From Kibdelosporangium aridum (GTDB taxonomy: Bacteria > Actinomycetota > Actinomycetes > Mycobacteriales > Pseudonocardiaceae): 64,000 nt of DNA. This document shows, one piece after another, positions 60,144 to 64,000 of the stretch; the first letter of the stretch is position 1, and the number at the start of each line of letters is the position of its first letter. The translations under genes were made by a program, and so were the position numbers. The stretch lies in the NCBI RefSeq assembly GCF_900176515.1, contig NZ_FWXV01000002.1, forward strand, positions 1-64,000, in the 5' to 3' direction. The notes under the pieces are model-generated. The model had not been told where the DNA came from and searched no databases. It saw nothing but the letters and a program-made list of their open reading frames with translations.

Positions 60144-60788
60144 TTAGTCGTCCGCGTAGGTGTGCGCGAGCAGGCACGCTTGTGGCCACTTCTGGCCGTC
60201 GGCGTGCAGTCGGGCGGTGACCGCGAACCCGGCTTCGGTCAGCAGCTTCTCGACCAGGTCCGGTTGCAGCAGATATGCGTCGTACGAAACCGGGTGACCA
60301 TAGGACGTTTCCGGGCGTAGGTGCTCGTCACCGACGTGGAAGCCGAGTACCAGGTGCCCGCCGGGCGCGAGGGTGCGGTGGAACTCCGCGAACACCACTG
60401 GCAAGCTCTCCGGGGGTGTGTGCAAGATCGACCACCACGCGACGATGCCCGCGAGCTGCCCGTCCGGCAGGTCCAACGCGGTCATCGACCCGACCTCGAA
60501 ACGCCGTTCGGGATACGTCCGCGCGGCGATCTCGACCATCCGCGGCGAAAGGTCGATGCCGAACGCGTCCAAGCCGAGTGCGGCAAGGTGTTCGGTGACG
60601 TGGCCCGGTCCACATCCGACGTCGGCGACCAGTCCGCCGCCGCCGGCGTGCACGATCTCAGCGAACGCGGACAACATCGCACGGCCCAACGGCTCCTGGG
60701 CGAAAAGCGTGGTCACAAGCTTGGCGTAGTCCTCGGCGACGGTGTCGTAGGACGAGCGGATCGCTTCTAGGAAAGCGGGTTCGGTCAC
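60144..60788 (-). CDS. Class I SAM-dependent methyltransferase
   Basis: 214 residues from the GTG at 60788; an ATG 13 codons upstream is also possible and neither has a good ribosome site. The Rossmann motifs are clear: LVADVGCGPGHVTEHLAALG (motif I), AFGIDLSPRMVEIAARTYPE (motif II), DLPDGQLAGIVAWWSILHTP and LAPGGHLVLGFHVGDE. The first ~45 residues form a cap (SSYDTVAEDYAKLV) typical of small-molecule methyltransferases of the UbiE/Coq5-like type. Substrate unknown. It is divergent from the P450-like gene, which may belong to the same pathway. Confidence 0.85.
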   Translation of the reverse strand: MTEPAFLEAIRSSYDTVAEDYAKLVTTLFAQEPLGRAMLSAFAEIVHAGGGGLVADVGCGPGHVTEHLAALGLDAFGIDLSPRMVEIAARTYPERRFEVGSMTALDLPDGQLAGIVAWWSILHTPPESLPVVFAEFHRTLAPGGHLVLGFHVGDEHLRPETSYGHPVSYDAYLLQPDLVEKLLTEAGFAVTARLHADGQKWPQACLLAHTYADD

Positions 60789-60883
60789 GGCCGGACAGCG
60801 TATCGGTTTACACATACGGCGGCTTACGAATCGCCATAACTCGAACAATGATGATTGCTTGTCATCGCAGGAGAGGGAGAGCT

Positions 60884-62050
60884 GTGGCTGCGAACGCGCG
60901 CAAGGTGGACAGAGGCATGCCTCCGAAGGCGTGTCCCGTTCAGCGCAACCCAGACGGGACATGGCAAATCAACGGGTACGCCGAGGGTCGCGCGTTTCTG
61001 CGCGAACACGACACCGTCCAAGCAGGTCTCGGCGTGGAGACCGTGGAGAGCTTTCCGCAGAAGATCCGGCGTCCCGTGCTCTACCGGGACGGTCCGGAAC
61101 ACCGTGAGCACCGCAAACAGACGGCCAAGTTCTTCACACCCCGGCGCGTCGACGAGGCGTACCGCCCGGTGATGGAACGTGCGGCGGAGCAACAGATCGC
61201 GGTGCTGCGCAAGGGTGGACCGGTCCACCTGGCCGATTTGAGCTTCCAACTGGCCGTCGACGTGGCGGCCGCGGTGATCGGCCTGACCGAGAGCAAGCCG
61301 GGGATCAAGAACCGGCTCGACTATTTCTTCCCGGAGAAGTTCGGCTCACCCGGTTTCACCAGCCTGAGCGGGCTTTACTGGGCTTACCGGCAGGTGCGCG
61401 GCTGGGGGAGCCTCTACTTCGCGGATGTCCAGCCCGCGGTGAAGGTCCGGCGCAAGCACCGTCAGGACGACCTGATCTCGCACCTGCTCGACGAAGGTTG
61501 TACAGCTGCCGAGATTCTTGGCGAATGTTTGACATTCGCGGCCGCGGGCATGGTCACCACGCGTGAATTCATCGTGATGGCCGCCTGGCACATGTTCACC
61601 GATGACGAACTGCGGGCGAAGTACCTGGCCTCGGCCGAGCCGGAGCGCCTGCTGATGCTGCACGAGGTGCTGCGCCTTGAACCGGTCCTCGGGCACCTGA
61701 AACGACGGACCACCAACGAGATCAAGGTGGGATCGGAAGTCGTGCCGTCCGGCGCCGTCGTCCGGATCCAGATCGACCACGCCAACCTGGACACCGGAAC
61801 CGTCGGCGAGGAGCCACTTTCACTGTGCCCTGGGCGGTCCATGGGGCCGGGCGGCAACCCGACCGGCCTGTCCTTTGGGGACGGTGCGCACAAGTGCCCC
61901 GGCTCACACATCGCCATCCTGGAGACGGACGTCTTCCTGCACAAACTGTTCTCGGTGGACGGCGTACGAATGGTCACCGCGCCTCGGATCACGTTCAAGG
62001 ACGACATCGCCGGCTACGAACTGCGGGGGATGCAGGTCGCGGTGGACTGA
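60884..62050 (+). CDS. Cytochrome P450-like protein
   Basis: 388 residues from the GTG at 60884, preceded by GGAGAGGGAGAG. The heme-binding segment LSFGDGAHKCPGSHIAI has the Cys ligand (FxxGxHxCxG). The I helix reads FAAAGMVTTREFI in place of the usual (A/G)GxD/ET, so the acid is missing, and the K-helix ExxR is likely HEVLRLEP. The size is slightly short for a bacterial P450 (~400). The missing I-helix acid suggests unusual oxygen activation or a non-oxygenase role. It is divergent from a methyltransferase and convergent with a vWA protein gene (3 bp between stops). Confidence 0.82.
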   Translation: MAANARKVDRGMPPKACPVQRNPDGTWQINGYAEGRAFLREHDTVQAGLGVETVESFPQKIRRPVLYRDGPEHREHRKQTAKFFTPRRVDEAYRPVMERAAEQQIAVLRKGGPVHLADLSFQLAVDVAAAVIGLTESKPGIKNRLDYFFPEKFGSPGFTSLSGLYWAYRQVRGWGSLYFADVQPAVKVRRKHRQDDLISHLLDEGCTAAEILGECLTFAAAGMVTTREFIVMAAWHMFTDDELRAKYLASAEPERLLMLHEVLRLEPVLGHLKRRTTNEIKVGSEVVPSGAVVRIQIDHANLDTGTVGEEPLSLCPGRSMGPGGNPTGLSFGDGAHKCPGSHIAILETDVFLHKLFSVDGVRMVTAPRITFKDDIAGYELRGMQVAVD

Positions 62051-62053
62051 GGA

Positions 62054-63208
62054 TCAGCGAATGTGGACCGCCTCGATCCACGCGGGCGGTTCACGTTGCT
62101 CCTGCCCGACAAGCCCGGCGATCACCCGGCACGACGGGATTTCCTCCGGCCACGGCGTGTATCCGTCGGTCAGCACGATGATCACTTGTGGCCGGTCCGG
62201 TGCGGACAACGCCGCCTGAATGCCCACGCGCATATCGGTTCCACCGCCGCCCGCCAGTTCGATGTCGGCCGCTTTGGTCACGCGCGCAACGGTGTGGACG
62301 TCGGCGTCACACGCGAGCACGGTGACTCGGTTCCCGCGGATGCCGACTTCTCGCAGAACACCGGTGACTTCGGACAATGCCGTGTTCAGTTCGGCTTCGC
62401 CCATGGATCCCGAGGTGTCGATGACGATCGCGACTCTGGGCAACGGCCGCCGCAGACCAGGTAACACCACACCGGGCATCGCCGCCGCCCGGCGAGATGG
62501 GCGGCGGTACGTGTAGTCCATCGCGCCACTGGCCCATGCGACCGCTTCACGAACCGCGCCCGCGAGCACGACCCGCCAGTCGACGACGGGCTCCAACAGC
62601 TGGTCGGCCCACAGCTTCCACCCCGCGGGCAGCTTTCCCTGGGCGCGAGCGTGCGCCCGCATGGCCTCCGCGGTCTGCCGCCGGATCGCTTCTGCCTCAA
62701 CAGGACTGACTCCATTGCCGTCTTGGGTTTCCCACGGCACGGCGTGGCCGTGTGCGCCCGACCCGCAGTCGTGACTCATCGGTGTTCTTGGCACGTGCGG
62801 CAGATACTGCTCGAACAATTTGCCGTTGGGCTGATCGAAATCGCTGGGCACAACCCGGAATTCCGGCAGGGCGATGCCGTCCGCGATCAGGTCATCGTTG
62901 ATCTCGCAGTCCTGCGCGAGATTGATCCGGTGATGATCGTTGATCGGCAGCTTGGCCGCACGGCCATGGTGGTCGCGCAGCAAGTGCGCGACCTCGTGCA
63001 TCCACACTCCGGCAAGCTGGTCGACCGGTGTCCGCGCCACAAAGGCAGGCGACACATAGCAACGCCAGTACTTGTCCACGCCCATTGTCGGCACCTGCAC
63101 ACTGGGCACAATGGACAGTGCGTACATCGCCGCGGCGAGATACGGCCGTTGCGTCGCGGCCTTGTACCTGGCCGCGAGGAGCTTGGTCCGGTCGAGCTCC
63201 ACCATCAC
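62054..63208 (-). CDS. vWA protein with N-terminal metallopeptidase-like (DUF2201) domain
   Basis: 384 residues. Residues ~1-110 include WMHEVAHLLRDHH, the HExxH of the putative metallopeptidase domain found in these proteins. Residues ~255-384 form a von Willebrand A domain with the MIDAS motif VIDTSGSMG, a Thr in GGGGTDMRVG and an Asp in IVLTDGYT. The ATG overlaps the stop of the MoxR-type ATPase gene (ATGA). MoxR-vWA pairs work as chaperones that insert metals or remodel client proteins. The client here is unknown. Confidence 0.88.
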   Translation of the reverse strand: MMVELDRTKLLAARYKAATQRPYLAAAMYALSIVPSVQVPTMGVDKYWRCYVSPAFVARTPVDQLAGVWMHEVAHLLRDHHGRAAKLPINDHHRINLAQDCEINDDLIADGIALPEFRVVPSDFDQPNGKLFEQYLPHVPRTPMSHDCGSGAHGHAVPWETQDGNGVSPVEAEAIRRQTAEAMRAHARAQGKLPAGWKLWADQLLEPVVDWRVVLAGAVREAVAWASGAMDYTYRRPSRRAAAMPGVVLPGLRRPLPRVAIVIDTSGSMGEAELNTALSEVTGVLREVGIRGNRVTVLACDADVHTVARVTKAADIELAGGGGTDMRVGIQAALSAPDRPQVIIVLTDGYTPWPEEIPSCRVIAGLVGQEQREPPAWIEAVHIR

Positions 63209-64000
63209 AGCGCGCCGGACATTTCCAGCAGCTCAAGGAATGCCTCGATGCCGCTGGGCACCGGCCACTCGGGTTTGCGCATCACGGCGAGATCCCCGGC
63301 TGCCCGCGCCGCGACATCGGGCACGCCCGCGTCCACCGCCTTGGCGAGCACCTCCCAGCCGGCCTCCCACCGCTGCTGCGTGAGCCTGCCTTGCACGGCC
63401 GCCACGACGGCGGTCAGGAACGCCAGCTGCCGATCACCTCGCTCCGGCAACGCGAACTTCGCCGGATCGGCCAGCACCCGGTCCGGGTCAGGCAAGTCGA
63501 GTTCTTCCATGTACGAAAGGAATTCGACGCCCGCACCGTCACCGACAGTGCCGACCAAAGCGGTCGCCAACGGCTCCCGTTCCGCACCGCAGGCGTATCC
63601 CACGGCCAGCAGTTTCAGGGCCATTTCCCACGTCCTCGGGGACGGCCACGCCCGGCCGCGCGCCTCCGCGTCCTGCGGGAGGTGGTGCACGAGACCCGGT
63701 CGTGCAGTCAGGAAGCCCGAGATCGCACCGCGCGCCTTCGCGACGGCGGTACCGATCCGGCTCCGGTCGACCACCGGAATCGCCAGCTCGGGCCACGTAC
63801 CTGCCATGCCTCGGGCGACAACGCGAGGGTCGTACGTCCAGTCCAGGTGCACGAACCGGTTAGCCAGCGGCGGGGTCAGGTGCCACCCGTCTGCCGCACT
63901 GGACGGCGGGTTGGCCGCCGCGACCACTCGGACCGGTTCGGGCAGCCGCAGACTGCCGACCTGACGTTCGAGGACCACCCGGAGCAACGCCGCTTGGACC
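63205..64000 (-). CDS. MoxR-type AAA ATPase, C-terminal part (cut by window edge)
   Basis: 265 codons visible and open to the right edge; the Walker A and start lie outside. The visible part has the AAA sensor region VRVVAAANPPSSAADGWHLT then PPLANRFVHLDWTYDP (the arginine finger in ANRF), followed by the helical lid (SPRTWEMALKLLAVGYACGA) and a C-terminal tail. This is the MoxR/RavA-type arrangement, and it is directly coupled to the vWA gene downstream, so the two probably form an ATPase-vWA chaperone complex. Confidence 0.85.
   Translation of the reverse strand, partial: VQAALLRVVLERQVGSLRLPEPVRVVAAANPPSSAADGWHLTPPLANRFVHLDWTYDPRVVARGMAGTWPELAIPVVDRSRIGTAVAKARGAISGFLTARPGLVHHLPQDAEARGRAWPSPRTWEMALKLLAVGYACGAEREPLATALVGTVGDGAGVEFLSYMEELDLPDPDRVLADPAKFALPERGDRQLAFLTAVVAAVQGRLTQQRWEAGWEVLAKAVDAGVPDVAARAAGDLAVMRKPEWPVPSGIEAFLELLEMSGAL

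Overview
The window comes from a high-GC actinomycete. The GC-rich third codon positions, frequent GTG starts, GGAGG-type ribosome sites, ATGA/GTGA overlaps, RHS and LamG-type secreted giants, a WXG100/FtsK-type secretion locus and NB-ARC/NACHT proteins suggest the Pseudonocardiales (Lentzea, Kibdelosporangium, Saccharothrix type). That placement is inference. No rRNA, tRNA, CRISPR array, complete insertion sequence or replication origin was recognised.

Layout. 1-8.2 kb: the N-terminal part of a secreted RHS-associated (DNRLRE-type) protein, then a 2,087-residue RHS toxin with a self-cleaving Hint domain and a C-terminal toxin, and its probable immunity gene. A conserved regulatory block lies upstream of both large genes. 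8.2-9.8 kb: gene debris (pentapeptide-repeat and ArsR-like remnants) around one small secreted protein. 9.8-12.5 kb: CPBP membrane protease, histidine kinase and NarL-type regulator. 12.5-15.5 kb: a SEFIR-NB-ARC-TPR signalling ATPase. 15.9-34.4 kb: the most interesting block. An ECF sigma factor of SigL type and its zinc anti-sigma sit beside two secreted beta-propeller-type lipoproteins, a LysM-like membrane protein, a type VII RHS effector of 1,593 residues, two small partner genes, an EssC/EccC-type ATPase with an FHA-like region and a WXG100 protein. Promoters of the form TGAACC-N16-CGTGTC precede most of these units, so they look like one regulon. 34.4-37.5 kb: a MerR-PP2C fusion, an MFS exporter and a metallo-beta-lactamase-fold hydrolase. 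37.5-38.2 kb: a deletion scar joining fragments of an IclR regulator and an SDR oxidoreductase. 38.2-44.5 kb: glycosyltransferase, a parallel beta-helix/FG-GAP secreted protein, a regulator divergent from a short PPDK-like protein, and a TetR regulator. 44.5-45.6 kb: a poorly coding, partly AT-rich gap with a short minisatellite. 45.6-52.6 kb: an eCIS-effector-like metalloprotease operon, a Nudix-like protein and a transmembrane NACHT ATPase. 52.6-55.1 kb: a second CPBP-kinase-regulator cassette in the same order as the first. 55.2-64 kb: membrane-anchored multicopper oxidase, metallophosphoesterase, aminotransferase divergent from an Lrp-type regulator, methyltransferase, P450-like protein and a vWA/MoxR ATPase pair cut by the window edge.

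How the parts work together (inference): the sigma/anti-sigma pair probably senses an envelope or redox cue and switches on a compact type VII secretion unit with its RHS toxin, LysM wall protein and surface lipoproteins. The rest is a typical accessory region rich in conflict genes (RHS toxins, SEFIR and NACHT ATPases, a metalloprotease effector) mixed with metabolic and regulatory genes and decayed gene fragments.
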